Positions 1 to 12,984 of a DNA stretch of 64,000 bases are shown here, piece by piece (the stretch's first letter is position 1; the number at the start of each line of letters is the position of its first letter). A program made the translations under genes and the position numbers. Below the pieces are notes generated by a model, which saw only the letters and a program-made list of their open reading frames with translations, did not search any database and was not told the DNA's origin. Origin of the DNA: Zingiber officinale (Eukaryota > Streptophyta > Magnoliopsida > Zingiberales > Zingiberaceae); assembly GCF_018446385.1 (NCBI RefSeq), contig NC_056000.1:30706011-30770010 (forward strand). The letters are read 5' to 3'.

Positions 1-105
1 CGGCGCATGGCTAATCAATTGCATTCAAGTTATCTTGGCTAGTAAGAATAGTCTGAAGAATGTATATATGGTATTAAAGGCTCATCCATGCTTTTGGTTC
101 TGCAG

Positions 106-243
106 TTACTCGGATGCCATGGCCCACTGTCTAAACGTCAACCTGGAAGAGCTTTCTTAGCATCTGCTGCCTCTGAAAGTTTCTTAAAAACAGATCCTCT
201 GAAGATGGACTCGAGTTCCTCTCTTAGAACTATATATTACTGA
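106..243 (+). CDS. possible terminal exon of an unidentified gene
   Basis: A splice-acceptor-like sequence (TTGGTTCTGCAG, ending at 105) is followed by 45 open codons and a TGA at 241-243. The reading begins LLGCHGPLSKRQPGRAFLAS and ends in a Ser-rich stretch before ILE-TYR-TYR. The amino-acid composition looks like real coding sequence and the upstream pyrimidine/TTG-rich context suits an acceptor. The window starts too close to see earlier exons, so I cannot identify the family. An alternative frame through the same bases is open only briefly. It could be the 3' end of a plus-strand gene whose body lies left of the window, or a chance open stretch. Confidence 0.35.
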   Translation, partial: LLGCHGPLSKRQPGRAFLASAASESFLKTDPLKMDSSSSLRTIYY

Positions 244-1424
244 GTTACTGACACTTCCGGTTTTTGGAAATGTGCGACTTTTGGTCATGCGATAACTTTT
301 ATCATCTGGCAATTTATGTTTCAGTACCTGGGTTCTTTCTATGATTGTTTGTTATGCCTGTTTCTTTAAACAAATGTGTGTGGTACTTGACAGTTGCAAA
401 GATTAACAGATTGTGTTGGTTTAGCTCATCTTTGTTTGGGACTGGCTATTGTTTGCAGTGGTATTGGTTTGAGTTCCCCAAGGTCATTTTGCAAGTTGCT
501 TTGACAGGAAAGTCTGAACTAAAGGGTTACGGAGTAGGTGGATGTTTTCGATGGGTCTGTCTCAACTATGTTTGATGCAAACCTGGATTTAAAATCTCCA
601 TAATGTTATTTGCTCATTCTATTTCCGTATGTATCATCAGCCCTTGATAGGCTATTTCATCCAGTTTCATGCTCCTGTATTTATTTATTTGTACAGAACA
701 AATATGAAAATGTAAAAACTAAGAATAAAACATTCAAAAATATCATAAGATAATGAATGATTCAATGCTTTGATTGCAGGTGGGAATGAAATCCAACCGA
801 AATCTAACGCTTGGACATTTCGGAATGGAGTGGGCCGTTCCTGTCCCCCTGCAGGTATTCCTGCAACCCATCAATTCCTACCAAATGACGGCGACTCGAG
901 GAAAATTAGGGCTTGAACTACAATGCCGCATTTCACAGCTTCCGTTGTCATTGAATTTTCCTGTAACTGCATCTTTATTTTTGTTATTATTCTTTTACAC
1001 TTTTTTTTTTAAAAAAAATAGATGGGTGTTGATTATTAAGCCACGAAATTGTGTCCATGGTTCATTTAACTTGGCGCTTTTGAAGCCAATTTGAATCAAA
1101 TTCCATCACTGTCAGATGTGATTTTCATTTCAGAAGGGAATTGTTATGTGAATTGAGATGGGTGGTTTTTCTTCCATATAAAACAATTTTCATACCATCT
1201 TTTTCAGATGCGAACTCTTGAGGTCATTGTCTTTCCTATTACCTTTATGGAAGGCAAGATCATCAAACTGCATTAGAGAATTAACTTGATTGCAAATTAA
1301 GCGTTATGACATTTCCATTCTTCATCAGAAAACAAAACATGGAATTAAGTATGCGTCTCTTAATTCCACTCCAAAGGATTTAGCAGCAATATATTTATAC
1401 TACTAATACGATGCCTTCCCTATT
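244..1424. other. intergenic stretch, nothing recognised
   Basis: T-rich sequence downstream of the possible exon and downstream of the convergent Dof gene. Short open frames at 345-575 and 774-1094 lack recognisable motifs and are taken as chance or 3' UTR. A T-run followed directly by an A-run lies near 1000-1018. Confidence 0.5.
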
Positions 1425-2339
1425 TTATATTCTGCCCAACGATGATGATAGTGATCCATGGTCATTAGAGTAGCCGACTGATCCTTGCCACCCAATAGAG
1501 AGAACATTGCTCCAGGATTCATCACCAGACTTAACTTCATGATCCCAACGCTCATCTTCCAGCATAAACTTCAGCTTTTGACAAGGCTCCACCATTAATG
1601 CGCTTCTGTCTATGCAAAGCCCAAGCGTGTTCATATCTCCAATTTCATGTTTAGCATGGTTCATGACGAGATTAAGCCCACCAGAATTGTAACTGCAATC
1701 CATGATATTTAAACTGCCCTCGTTCATCAAGCAATTTGGGAGCTGTACTGGTTTTAGGCCGCCTAGGGGGACTGCCGGTGGCAGCTGATGTCGCACTGGT
1801 GCAGCCACCAAAATGGTAGCAGAGGCAGGGCGGCGCTTGTTTCTACGGCAGCCACCGCCAACAGGAACATTGCGGAGTGAGCCACCCTTTGTCCAATAGC
1901 GGCGGCATGTCTTGCAGAAGTAGCGAGGCTGAGAGAGGCTGTAGTTGTTGTAATAGCAAAACTTTGTGTTCATGGAGTCACACCGTGGGCACTTGAGGGC
2001 CTGTTGCTCCTGTGGTGGTGGTCGCAACCTCTTCTCAGTTGCCGGCATTGGCGTCAAGCATGAGATCAGCTCGTCAGAGGTCAGGGAGTAGTCTGCAGCT
2101 ATGACCTTGTCTTCGTGGCTCATCACGATGCTCTGCATAAATCACAATCATTAACGAAAGATGTAAAAGCTTGCCTGCATTGAGCTGTGTGACAAGCCAT
2201 TTCTTTCACTGAGTAGAACAATTAAGAAAACTAGGGGCCATTTAATTTAGCGCAGAAACAGAAGAGTTAATTTCAGAGAATTAATAACCTTTAGCCACTC
2301 AGAGGAGTCCATGCCAATATGCATTGAAGATGTTGCCAT
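1425..2339 (-). CDS. Dof-type zinc-finger transcription factor (two exons)
   Basis: Plant-specific DNA-binding transcription factor; Dof proteins bind AAAG-core sites in the nucleus. Exon 1 runs 2339-2289 (17 codons, ending SSEWLK) and is followed by a GT donor. Exon 2 runs 2132-1425 after a TTTATGCAG acceptor; the junction is in phase 0. The predicted protein is 252 residues, ordinary for the family. The Dof finger lies at about residues 65-118: CPRC, 21 residues, CKTC, then the conserved basic [20 protein letters not shown] tail. The short first exon ending in a Trp-Leu-Lys before the intron resembles the Dof5.6/HCA2-type organisation, but the subgroup is a guess. The C-terminal half is not recognisable beyond a Ser/Gly-rich end. 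An in-frame ATG just upstream of the acceptor (2138) could start a shorter protein but would lack the conserved first exon. Confidence 0.93.
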
Positions 2340-2460
2340 CTCACAAAGGAATGACGTGCAATGTATAGAAATGAGCTAAAACTCCCCCAAGAAAATTAAT
2401 GGTGTGCTAGTTATGACGGAGCACGAGGAGAAGAGGGATCTTGAGAGTGGAAGAAAGAAG

Positions 2461-2470
2461 AATATATAAT
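2461..2470 (-). promoter_or_regulatory. TATA box of the Dof gene
   Basis: On the minus strand an ATTATATATT core lies about 120 bases upstream of the Dof start codon, followed by a pyrimidine-rich leader. This position is normal for a plant TATA box with a short 5' UTR. Confidence 0.5.
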
Positions 2471-4201
2471 AGAACTGGTGATGGGAAATGAGAGTGAAGG
2501 CCCACTTCGGTTGTGAATGTCACCACATGGTAGTAGAAGGATAGCGTGTGAATAAGAAGAGATAAAAAGATGGTGGAGGAGCAACTCCACTATCTTTGAC
2601 CGACTTCCTTGTAGAGTTTCCACCTTCACATTGTAGGAAGCATTAAGCAAAAGCTCATTGATATATTCTTTACCATGGATTGCTGTAATTGTATACAGAA
2701 GACTTGCATGGGATGTCTCCTCCCATTTTCCCCTGAAAAAAAAAGCGTTGTACAATTTAATAAGAAGGAAATTTAAAATAGAAGATCAAATTAACCTAAT
2801 GAAAGAGATCCTTCATTGGATTTTTGTGTCAGACTTTGATTATGCAAAAGGTTGTTTCCAGTTAGATATTAAGCATAATATGAAGAGACATGCAGGCCTG
2901 TAATATTGGGCATTTGCACTTCCTCAGGCTGGAAGGAAAATAAGAATGATAGCATACTAATTATTTTCTTAGTTATCAAAATTATTTTCTCAGTTATCAA
3001 CTAGAAGAATGATTAACATTTTTTAGCATAATTCTTCTAAATGTTAAGAGAATAGATCACTAAACTTGTAAGGTCCAACTCAAATCACTTAAACTCAAAT
3101 CATCAGAAGTTAACTCATCTAAAGTATAAGTTTTGGCTTACAATTCTTAATATGAGACTAAATGAGTGTCACATTTGGCTCCTATTTTCAATATTCTATC
3201 TCTTTTCATTTCTCCGTGTAACCAAATTAGTCCCTTTTTATGTTCTGTAGAGAATTTGTTTTTACTAATGACAACTTTTCCCCAAAGATAAGAATAATAG
3301 ACTAACATATATTGGCAATGTTAGTAAAAATCGACAAAATACAATTTAATTGACCAGAATCTAAGTGGTAGTTTCAACATATACAGTCCTACATAACTAG
3401 ATATGCTATCGACTGTGAATTAGCAATCCATTGTCAATGTGATTATAGGATCGTTCGTTATTGGCTACTGTACAATTCCCTATAATTAAAGAGGACTCAT
3501 TTATACAGCTTCAGCCACAATCTTTCCTCAAAAGTTGAACGCCTATAATCCACCAACCAATTCCTACCTTTTTTTGCCCCTACTTGATCATATATCTCTA
3601 CAACCAATTAGTCCTCCATTTCCCTACTGAAAGAAATTAAAAGGCAAAGTCATTCCTAGTGCCTGAAAGATCAAATTTTGTGACTTCGACATTTCACCAA
3701 ACAATGTAAGGACCACACACAATCGCTCATCACAGATTGAGAGTACAGTAATCTACCATATACCTCCAACTGGATCGTCTCTCCAACGAATTAATACTAA
3801 ATTGGATTACTAAAATCTCGTAATAAAGTATAATTAGTCCAAAAGGGCAAAAGCTTGATTCTTTGTGGGCCACAGCACAGTGCCATTTCACCGGACAGTA
3901 AAAGGACAACGAATAAAATTAGGGTTTGGAATGGCTTGCTACCGCGAAGTTTGAATGCTGTTCCCGCCGATCTGAGACTCCATGATCGAATCGAGCAAGC
4001 AACTGAGTGCGCCGGCAGCTCCTAGAAGCCGGGGGCAGGAAGAATCGGAGCACGCGACAGGGGAAGTAACGTCATGATGTGAAAGGTACGCACGAATTTT
4101 TAGGGTTAGCCGAAGCCGAAAGTGAATCCCAGCGTCTCCGTTTCTTTATTCTCCCTCCGCCTCAAGGAAAGTATCGATTCTGGCTTCTCGCACGTGACAT
4201 C
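2471..4201. other. Dof upstream region, no gene recognised
   Basis: AT-rich sequence upstream of the Dof gene. A GC-richer block at about 3900-4080 looks like a leader or promoter of an unknown transcript, but I find no convincing coding exon on either strand. Confidence 0.4.

Positions 4202-4249
<48 letters not shown>
4202..4249. repeat. (TAA)16 microsatellite
   Basis: Forty-eight bases of uninterrupted TAA repeat, 16 units. Poly-Asn and poly-Leu open frames across it are by-products of the repeat. Confidence 0.98.
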
Positions 4250-4252
<3 letters not shown>

Positions 4253-5040
4253 CGAAGGAGACATCTCAACAAAACGATCGTGGGTCACCCTGCCGATCCA
4301 ACTGCCGCTGAGTCCACATCAGCTTTTATAATTATCAAAGTCATACAAATATTTTCTAAGTTTTTTCATAGCCTGGGTATGTTGCCCAAGGTATTTAGCA
4401 GAATTAAATACAACAACGGATAATTTTTTTTAATGAGATGAAAAATCTTGAGCAAGGAATTGTTTGTTTGTGCTTTTGGATTTACCTAATTAGTAAATCA
4501 TATCTCTAAAATTAATTGGATTTGTAAGAGCATGATAATAATAACTTTTGCATTCGAAAAAGCCTAGCCGTGATATATCAAAAAATCATATATTGATTTT
4601 GTGACCAGCTCGGTAGTTGCTTCGTGGCCAATCCCAACAATATAATCTTAGCCACAATTTCACAGTCGAGGCAAAAATTACAATTAGGCTTCGTTGTGAT
4701 TTCACTATCAAATCGATCGTGATTTTGTGAGTGCCTTCATTGCCTGTTCAAACGATCGCCTTCAAAACAAAGGGCGAGGAAAGGGTGGACAATAGAGGGA
4801 AAGGATAACTGAGTTGTTAATTTTGAAAGTAGGACGGCCGCTACAAGCCCATCTACCCATGCCTTGAGCCCTTTCTGCTTTTGTTGAGTAGAGAGGACGG
4901 CCCATTAAGTAGGGTTAGAAACATGGCCCTAGGTTATCTTCCCCCTTATTACAGTCATTGCTCTTTTGGTTAAGGAAATATAATCAAGAATTTGACCGCT
5001 GAAGTCATGTGGACCACATGGATCTAGTACACGTAAGGCA
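4250..5040. other. intergenic, with a weak dispersed repeat
   Basis: No gene seen. The part around 4600-4740 shares scattered words (CACAATTTCACA, GTGATTTCA) with the reverse complement of about 39280-39390, suggesting an old dispersed repeat. Confidence 0.3.
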
Positions 5041-5045
5041 TCTCA

Positions 5046-6283
5046 TGTGGGAGATTTGTAAATGGAGAAGTAATGGAAAAAGTATGAAGCTCCATTATAA
5101 ATTATAAATGATATTTTAATTTTATATTGAAAGTTCGAATGTAATAAGGTGGGTTTATATTGATTCACATGTATTGAGAATGTAAATAAATATATAGGGA
5201 GAGACTCTCTCTTACGAGTAGGTGCGCAGGGGGTGCAAATCCAGGGCGTGGATTGCACTGAACCATATTGACTCATGTGCGAGCACGACTTGCGCGCGGC
5301 GAATGTCAGACCGATCAGGGCAAAATTTGCCCATGAGGAACAATCAAAATTTTTAAACGTTAGCGTTACATAACTGACAAATAATGATCATTAAACGATC
5401 ATTAACGTGTCATTGGTCTGAGCTCTTAGATAAGGAGGCCACAACCATAAGCAAAAGGTTACGTACATAGAAAAGCAGCAAGAGCTCTCCACCTACGTTC
5501 CTTCCTCTTCTGTCGTGCAACTTTTGCTCGTGGAGTGCCCGTGATAGTTCGGGTACCACTCAGTTCGCCGTAACCACCAGTACTTAGTGGAATCACGGTT
5601 CATCGTTGTATCCTGAGAAACAGACATCCCGAGAAAGCCTCGAAGCATACATGGAGGTGGGGCAAATCTGTTTCAAGGAAACTACGTTTACCGCATGCCT
5701 CGGTTCGCTCAGCTCTAGACCGATCGCTTCGTTTAGCTGTTTGCTAGCATGGTCGCTTGGAAGCGTGCTCGTCCGGTCGCTTTCTAGTCTTCGCCTGATC
5801 GACCTCTAACCCGCCCGGTCGGTCATCTCGCTCGGCCTCTTCTCCCGACAGGCCTCCAGCTCGCTTGGCCTCTTTGCCCGGCTGACCTCCAGTTCGCTCG
5901 GTTGGTCGCTCTGCTACTCTGTCCGACTGACCACTTGGCTGGTTCGCTCGGTCTATCTACCCGACCGACCTTGATCTGTACCTCGCTCGACACTCGATCG
6001 TCAAGCTCGCTCGGCTAAGCTACCTGGCCGACCTTCAACTCGCTCGGTCTCTCTGCTTACCTGACCGGCTATAAGCTCACTCGGTCAGTCTCAAGTTTGC
6101 TCGAGAGCTAGCCCCGCTCGGCCACTATGCAACCTTCGTTCGACACTTGGCAGATACCAACCCCTGCTAGCAGCTTGAGATTATCAGCTTAGGTCATTTG
6201 GCAGATAAATGAATTTAATTTGGTGTATTTAAATTCATCAAATACCCCATAAATCTCCTACAGTAGATTGTTTTCTTTTAACA
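5046..6283 (+). repeat. copia LTR 1 (5' LTR of composite)
   Basis: Starts TGTGGGAGATTTG and ends TTTTAACA, matching LTR 2 (TGTTGAAGATTTG...CTAACA). It is about 90 bp shorter than LTR 2 without its insertion, mainly through a deletion near 5350. The second half (about 5690-6150) is GC-rich with CTCGCTCGG-type repeats. Confidence 0.85.
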
Positions 6284-9200
6284 ATCTTGAAACAGATTCG
6301 ATTCTATTGAAATGATCACAGAATAGAATGTTGAGGTGCAACAGACTCAACACGTGCATGCCCCCTCCACCCCGATTGGAACTGTGCCAATCAGTCACGG
6401 GGAAAAGCCAGAGAAGTTCAATGGACTGAACTTCAAGAGGTGCCAGCAGAAGATGCTCTTCTACATGACCACGCTCAATCTGACTCGGTTATTGACTGAG
6501 GACCCTCCCAAGCATGCTGAGGATGCTAATGCATAAACTATCAATTGAGTGGAAGCATGGACTTATTCTGAATTCCTTTGCCGAAACTACATCTTTAACT
6601 GCCTTGCCGACTCGCTATACATTGTGTATAGAATAAAGAGAACGACTAAGGAGATGTAGAAGTTCCTGGACAAGAAGTACAAGACGGAGGATGCAGGGGC
6701 CAAGAAGTTAATCGTGGGTCGATTCCTGCATTACAAGATGGTTGACTCCAAAGACGGTGATCAGCCAACTCCAGGAGCTTCAGGTGATCTTGCACGAGAT
6801 CCACTCAAAAGGGATGGTTGTGAGTGAGACCTTCCAGGTGGCTACTATCATTGAGAAGCTACCTCCAGGTTGAAATGACTTTTTACTTAAAGCACAAGTG
6901 GAAGGAGATGAATGTGGAGGAACTTATTGTTAGACTTTATATCGAAGAAGACAACAAGAGTTTAGAGAGAAAGCTATTCTCTCAGGCTACTATAAAAGTC
7001 AACGTGATCGAGCACAGTTAAAGCTCGAAACGGAAGAACCCCAAGTCTTCCAAGATGAGACCCAGAGGAGGCATCAACAAAAAGAAGTTCTCTGGGAAGT
7101 GCTTTAACGGTGACAGAGTGGGTCACAAATTTTCGGAGTGCAGAAAGCCGAAGAAAAAGAAGGAGCCACCATAGCAATGGTAATGGTGGATCGATACTGG
7201 AGCCACCATACCCATGGCAATGGTGGATCGATACTGGAGCCACCAGACATGTGTGTTGCAACAAGGAGCTTCTCCACAACTTTAAAGAAGTCACTGAAGA
7301 CAAATTGTTCATGGGAAACTCAGCAACCTCAGACATCATGGGCCAAGGAAAAGTAGTGCTGAAGATGACCTCGGGCAAGGACCTTACTCTGAATAATGTG
7401 TTGTATGTTCTGGAGATTCGAAAGAATCTAGTGTCCGGATCATTGTAAAGTAAGCATGACTTTTGCATTATTTTTGAATCAGACGGAGTTATATTATCCA
7501 AGAATGGAATATTTGTAGGAAAAGGCTATGTATCTGATGGGATGTTTAAACTCAATGTCATGGCGATTAGGCCTAAGATAAATAAAAATGAAAGCTCTTC
7601 CATTTATATGTTTGAGTCTTCGTGTTTATAGTATGGTAGACTATGACATGTTAACTACGATGTGTTACATAGATTAATAAATATGCAAAGCATACCTACA
7701 TTCCACCTTGACCCAAAACATAAGTATGAGATTTGCGTAGAAGCGAAAATGACAAAGTAATCCTTTCAACATATTGAAAGAAGCAACGAATCACTCAAGC
7801 TAATTCACACTGACGTGTGCGACCTCAAAGGCACATTAATACATGGTGGGAATAGTACTTCATCACTTTTGTAGATGATAACACAAAATACTGTTATGTG
7901 TATCTTCTCAAAAGTAAGGATGAACTTATAGAGAAATTTGCTCTCTGTAAGAATAATGTTGAAAACCAGCTTAATAGAAAGATTAAGATGGTTCGAAGTG
8001 ATCGAGATGGTGAATATTTATCACTGTTTGCTGAGTTATGTGTTGAACATGGGATCATACATGAAACGACAACTCCTTATACTCCTTAGCAAAATGAAGT
8101 TGCTGAGCGGAAAAATCAAACTCTAAAGGAAATGATAAATGCCCTTCTATTGAGCTCTGGATTGTCATAATTCATGTGGGGGGAAGCTGGGTTAACAGCT
8201 AATTACCTTTTAAATAAAGTGATTCAGAATAAAATAAATAAAAGCCCTTATGAGTTGTGCAATGGAAGACAACTGTCCTATAAATATTAACGAATGTGGG
8301 GGTGTCTTTCCAAGTTTTGGTACCTGATTCGAAAAGGATTAAGATAGGACCTAAGACTGTTGATTGCATATTTATTGGATATGCACAGAACAATAGTGTG
8401 TATCGGTTTGTTGTGTATGAATCACAAATACTGGAGATAGACAAGAACTCGATAATAGAATCGAGAAATGTCTCGTTCTTCGAGCATGTGTTTCCGTATA
8501 TGACCCGAGAGGATGCTAGCTCCTCAAAGCGAGCATATAAAACACAAGGTGAAGATGATGATGAGGAACCAATGGAGGTTGAACTTAGACGAAGCAAAAA
8601 AGCTCGAGTAGAAAGATCCTATATATCGGATTTATCACTTTCATGTTGGAAATTGAATCCCGAAGTTACTCAGAAGTTGTAGGTTCTCATGATGGACCTC
8701 ACTCGAGAGACTCAATTGCATATGAGATGGAATCTATCTTGCAAAATCACACTTGGGAACTTGTGGATCTTTCTCCGGGAAGTAAACCACTAGATTGTAA
8801 GTGGATCTTCAAGAAGAAAATGAAATCAAATGACACAATTGATAAGTATAAGGTCAGATTGGTAATCAAAAGATACCGACAATGAAAAGACATTGATTAC
8901 TTTGATACGTATTCTTAGGTATCGAGATTAACTTCCATTAGAGTATTGTTGGCTATTACCGCTCTATGGAATCTAGAAATACATTAGATTGATGTAAATA
9001 TAGTCTTTCTAAATGGGGATTTAGAAGAAGAAATCTACACGGAGCAACCTAAAGGATTTTTTTTGTCAGGACAGAAAAACAAGGTATGTAAATTGGTGAA
9101 CTCATTATATAGCTTAAAACAAGTACCAAAACAGTGACATGAGAAATTTGATAATGCCATGAAGGAATGTGGATCCAAGATTAATGAATGTGTCTACATG

Positions 9201-9990
9201 AAAACTACAGAGAGTGACTATGTCATCTTGTGCATATATGTAGGTGACATACTTATCATTGGGAGTAATGATAAGATAATCAAATCCACTAAAGATATGT
9301 TGAACTCAAGATTTGACATGAAAGACACGAGCCTAGTTGATATTATTCTAGGAATCAAAATTCTTAAAACGACAGAAGGACTTATTCTTAGTCAATCCCA
9401 TTACGCGGAAAAAATTCTTGAGAAATTCACCAAGGGTGATACTGCGTTGGTACAAACGCCGATAGATACGAGTCAACATCTATCGAAAAATCGAGGTGAA
9501 AGTATCTCTCAATAATAGAACTCTCGAGTGATTGGAAGTCTGATATACCTGATGAGTTGTACACGACCAGACTTGGCCTACACAATAAGTAAACTGAGTA
9601 GATACACGAGTAATCCCAATGTTAAGCACTGGAAAGGGATAACAAGAGTACTGAGATACTTAAGATATACTCGTGAATATGGTCTACACTATATGAGATA
9701 TCCTTCTGTGATCGAAGGATACAGCGATGCAAGTTGGATATCTGATATAAAAGACTCTAAATCTACGAGTGGATATGTATTCACTTTGAGAAGTACAACC
9801 ATTTCCTGAAAATCTTTTAAGCAGACCGTAATAACCAAAGCCACGATGGAATCTGAGTTTGTAGCACTTGACAAATGTGGTGAAGGAGTTGAATGACTAC
9901 GACAATTCTTATAAGATATTCCACGATGGCCGAAACCTGTGTCGGTAATTTGCATACATTGCGATAGTCAATCGGCAATTTGTCGGGCAC
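6284..9990 (+). pseudogene. degenerate Ty1/copia gag-pol of composite, copy 1
   Basis: Translated pieces follow the copia order gag, protease, integrase, reverse transcriptase, RNase H, all on the plus strand. Gag begins near 6336 and its fragments run to about 7020. A zinc knuckle near 7100 has its second Cys changed to Gly. The protease core [12 protein letters not shown] lies near 7226-7261. Integrase fragments are at 7700-8160, RT fragments at 8643-9515 and RNase H at 9528-9990. The RT active-site box reads YVGD (near 9238) instead of the family's YVDD, so it would be inactive even without the many stops. The internal region opens after LTR 1 without the usual tRNA-iMet primer site. The coding tail is cut by a hAT insertion at 10066. 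Confidence 0.9.
7182..7245 (+). repeat. 37-bp tandem duplication in the protease
   Basis: The block AATGGTGGATCGATACTGG and following bases occur at 7182 and again at 7219, a period of 37. This duplicates the protease active-site coding segment and shifts the frame. Copy 2 of the internal region (near 19509) has it once. Confidence 0.9.
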
Positions 9991-10065
9991 AGAGCCATCT
10001 GTATAATGGTAAGTCTATAAACATATACGTCATAGACATAATACCATTAGACAATTACTTTCAAC

Positions 10066-11204
10066 CAGGGGCAGATCCAAAGATAAGTTCTAGTGAGGGC
10101 TAATAAAAAAATTTTTTGCGACATAATAAATATATTTAATAACAAACAGTTCAATTCGACATAGTAAAAATAATAAAATAGTAAATTAATAAATTACAAA
10201 ATTACTATTAGACTATTGCTTATTGAAGTATCGGTTAAATCTAATTCCACAAGAGATTGATTTTCCACAGCTTTACTGATATTAGGATCATTGGAAGAAC
10301 CTTCACTACGTACATTTAGGTTTAAAAAACTTTCCATAATCTACACTAAAAATAAAGTCATGTACATTATGTGATTAAATCAACATTTACAATTATGAAT
10401 GGTAAAAAAAAATTACCTTGAATTTTGAATGAACAATGGGCAATGGAAAATAAATATGTAGTTTTTTGACTGCCAATTGGATCTGGACTGAGCACTACAG
10501 CAGTGGTTGGGGCACTTGGGCAGCAGATCAACGATGACAAAGAGAAAAGAGAGAGACGAGAGGAGGAGAGGGAGAGGCGGAGAGCACTAGAGAGAGTTGA
10601 GGGTTTTGAAATCACATTTAGGGAAAATAAATCGGTAAGAGAATGAGAGAATGATTTGTTAACTTAGGCGGTTGGGCCTGGGCCCAGGCCCGGGCTACAG
10701 CAGATTGCAAAAGGTAAGAAGATGGTTTTTTTTAATAAGGAGTTCTTTTATAAAATAAAATAAAATAAAAAGAGACGAAGACAAAGCTTCTTCCCCATTC
10801 GTCCAAGAAAGGTTGAAAGCTATTAGTTGCATGATTTCGATCGGATGCATAGAAGAGGAGGCAAGTGCGGATCGACGGTGGCGGCAATGCCAGGATGGCT
10901 GGGGAGGTTGATGGAGGAGAGCTTCTTCGTGGGATGTGGCGCCCAAGGAAGCCACAAGAAGAACTAGAAGAACATCTTCTGCATCGATTGCTTGCCGCAC
11001 AAGCATCTACCCCCACTGTGCCCCTTCCCACCCTTCGCAGGCTAGACGCTGATCGGCAGACAGCAATCGACTCATGGCTGGGACTCCATCGCTCTGTGAG
11101 GGCGGAGAGAAGTCAACCCCACATCAACCCCATAGCTCCTCCTTGTCCGACAGATCTTGGCGAGGGCTTCAGCCTACTCCAGCCCTCGCCTAGATCCACC
11201 CCTG
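10066..11204. mobile_element. non-autonomous hAT element in copia RNase H
   Basis: The element is 1139 bp. Left end CAGGGGCAGATCC and right end (reverse complement) CAGGGGTGGATCTA form hAT-type inverted ends. An 8-bp target duplication CTTTCAAC flanks it exactly (10058-10065, 11205-11212). Removing it rejoins the copia RNase H reading. No hAT transposase domain was recognised; short open frames inside (for example 10865-11230) are not supported as genes. Confidence 0.92.
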
Positions 11205-11837
11205 CTTTCAACGGGAGTTATCACTGTTGACTATGTGAAGTCAAAAGATAACCTTGCGGATCCGCTAACCAAAGGGTTAAATCGAGAGTTAGTTGTGAGT
11301 TCATCACGAGGAATGAACTTGATACCGTTGTTAGCAATCAGTGCAGAGGACACCCAACCTATGCTGACTGGAGATCCCAAGAACTAGGTTCAAAGTGACA
11401 ACTAATTTGCACTGACTAAACACACTGTGGGAGAACGACCCAATGAATCAGTGAAGGATGGAGGTTAAGCACATGACTTTGAATGATCCAAGAAGAGTAA
11501 TGTGGAATATTTTTAAGAGATCGGCTATGTGAAAAAAAAAGGGTCGCTTCGAAGAGAATTGAAGGCACAATTCTTAGAGCTTCTCACACAATTAGGCGTG
11601 TTCATGACTAAGAATGAACACACTCATGAGAACTGAGTTGTATCAAGGAGAATCTTCGGTGAGATTTATCACTACTTATACAAACGGTAGTATAGTACAA
11701 GAACATCGTGTCTACTATCAGTCAGTAAGCAACCAGATCTTCACAAGGGAATGTTCAAAGGGTAAAACCTACCTATCCTATACTTGACTCAACTGCTAAA
11801 TGCTATCATATATCCTATCTCCATTCATGTGGGGGAT
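11205..11837 (+). pseudogene. copia RNase H tail and 3' internal region
   Basis: After the hAT element the frame resumes with VDYVKSKDNLADPLTKGLNR (near 11223-11285), the conserved end of copia RNase H. The remainder to 11837 is non-coding and finishes with a polypurine tract (GTGGGGGA) abutting LTR 2. Confidence 0.88.
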
Positions 11838-12698
11838 TGTTGAAGATTTGTGAATGGAGAAGAGGTGGAAGAGGCATGGAGCTCTATTGTGAATGAGACT
11901 TTAGCCCCATATTGGGAGCTCCAAGCAATAATGTTGGTTTATATTGATTCACATGTATTGAGAATGTGAATAAATGCATGATAAGAGACACTCTCTCACG
12001 CGTGGATGCACAGGGGGTGCAAATCCAAGGCTCGGATTGCACTGAACCATGTTGACTCGTGTGTGGGCACGACATGCGCGCGCCGAATTACGGATCGATC
12101 AGGGCAAAATTTATCCAAGCGAAACAACCAATATTTTGTCACGTAAATTTTTTTGCTACTTGTGTAACGGATGCATTAAAGAAAGAGTAATGTAGTCGGT
12201 TGAAACAGATGCATTAAACACTACAAGAAAATAAGGTTTCAGAGACGAAAAATTCTATCTTTGAAAGTCATTTTTCCGTCTCTAAAGAATGTTTGAGACG
12301 GAATATTCCATTTCAAATATCCGTTAGTGAAAGCCCCATAGCTAAATTTAAGACGAAAATATTTTGTCTCTAATTTCAAAAACAGAATGAAAAACTGTTT
12401 ATGAATATGTTTTTATTTGACCAAATGAAATTAATTAAAAAATACAAATTCCGTTTCTAATTTTGTTTTAAATCCGTCATTAGTCTGTCTCAAATTACAT
12501 AACAAATATAATTTTAATCTATTTATAATTCTGTTTATAAATTCGTATATAAATTCTGTCTTAAATTTTATTTTAAATCCATAATTAATCTGTTTCAAAT
12601 AACATATCAAATATAATTTTAATCTGTTTATAATTTTATTTATAAATCCGTATATAATCATTTTTAAATTTATTACTAAATTTATATTATATTATATT

Positions 12699-12910
12699 TT
12701 TATATTTCTCATCTACATAATACTTTTAACAATCACACATTTCAAACAAATTAAAAATATTTAAAACAATTAATTTTAATGCAAAAGTATCGTAGAATTA
12801 ATTTTTTATATTTCTCATCTACATAATACTTTTAACAATCACACATTTCAAACAAATTAAAAATATTTAAAACAATTAATTTTAATGCAAAAGTATCGTA
12901 GAATTAATAT
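12699..12910. repeat. 106-bp tandem duplication in CACTA
   Basis: A 106-bp AT-rich block containing TTTCTCATCTACATAATAC starts at about 12699 and is repeated immediately, with almost no change. Confidence 0.9.
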
Positions 12911-12984
12911 TGAAATAAATGAATATTCACATCATCTAAATACATTTAACCATTAATTAAACATAAAGTAATTTAATCTTTATT

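Noticed and set aside
4106..4331. Open frames of poly-Leu and poly-Asn
   Set aside because: They read through the (TAA)16 microsatellite.
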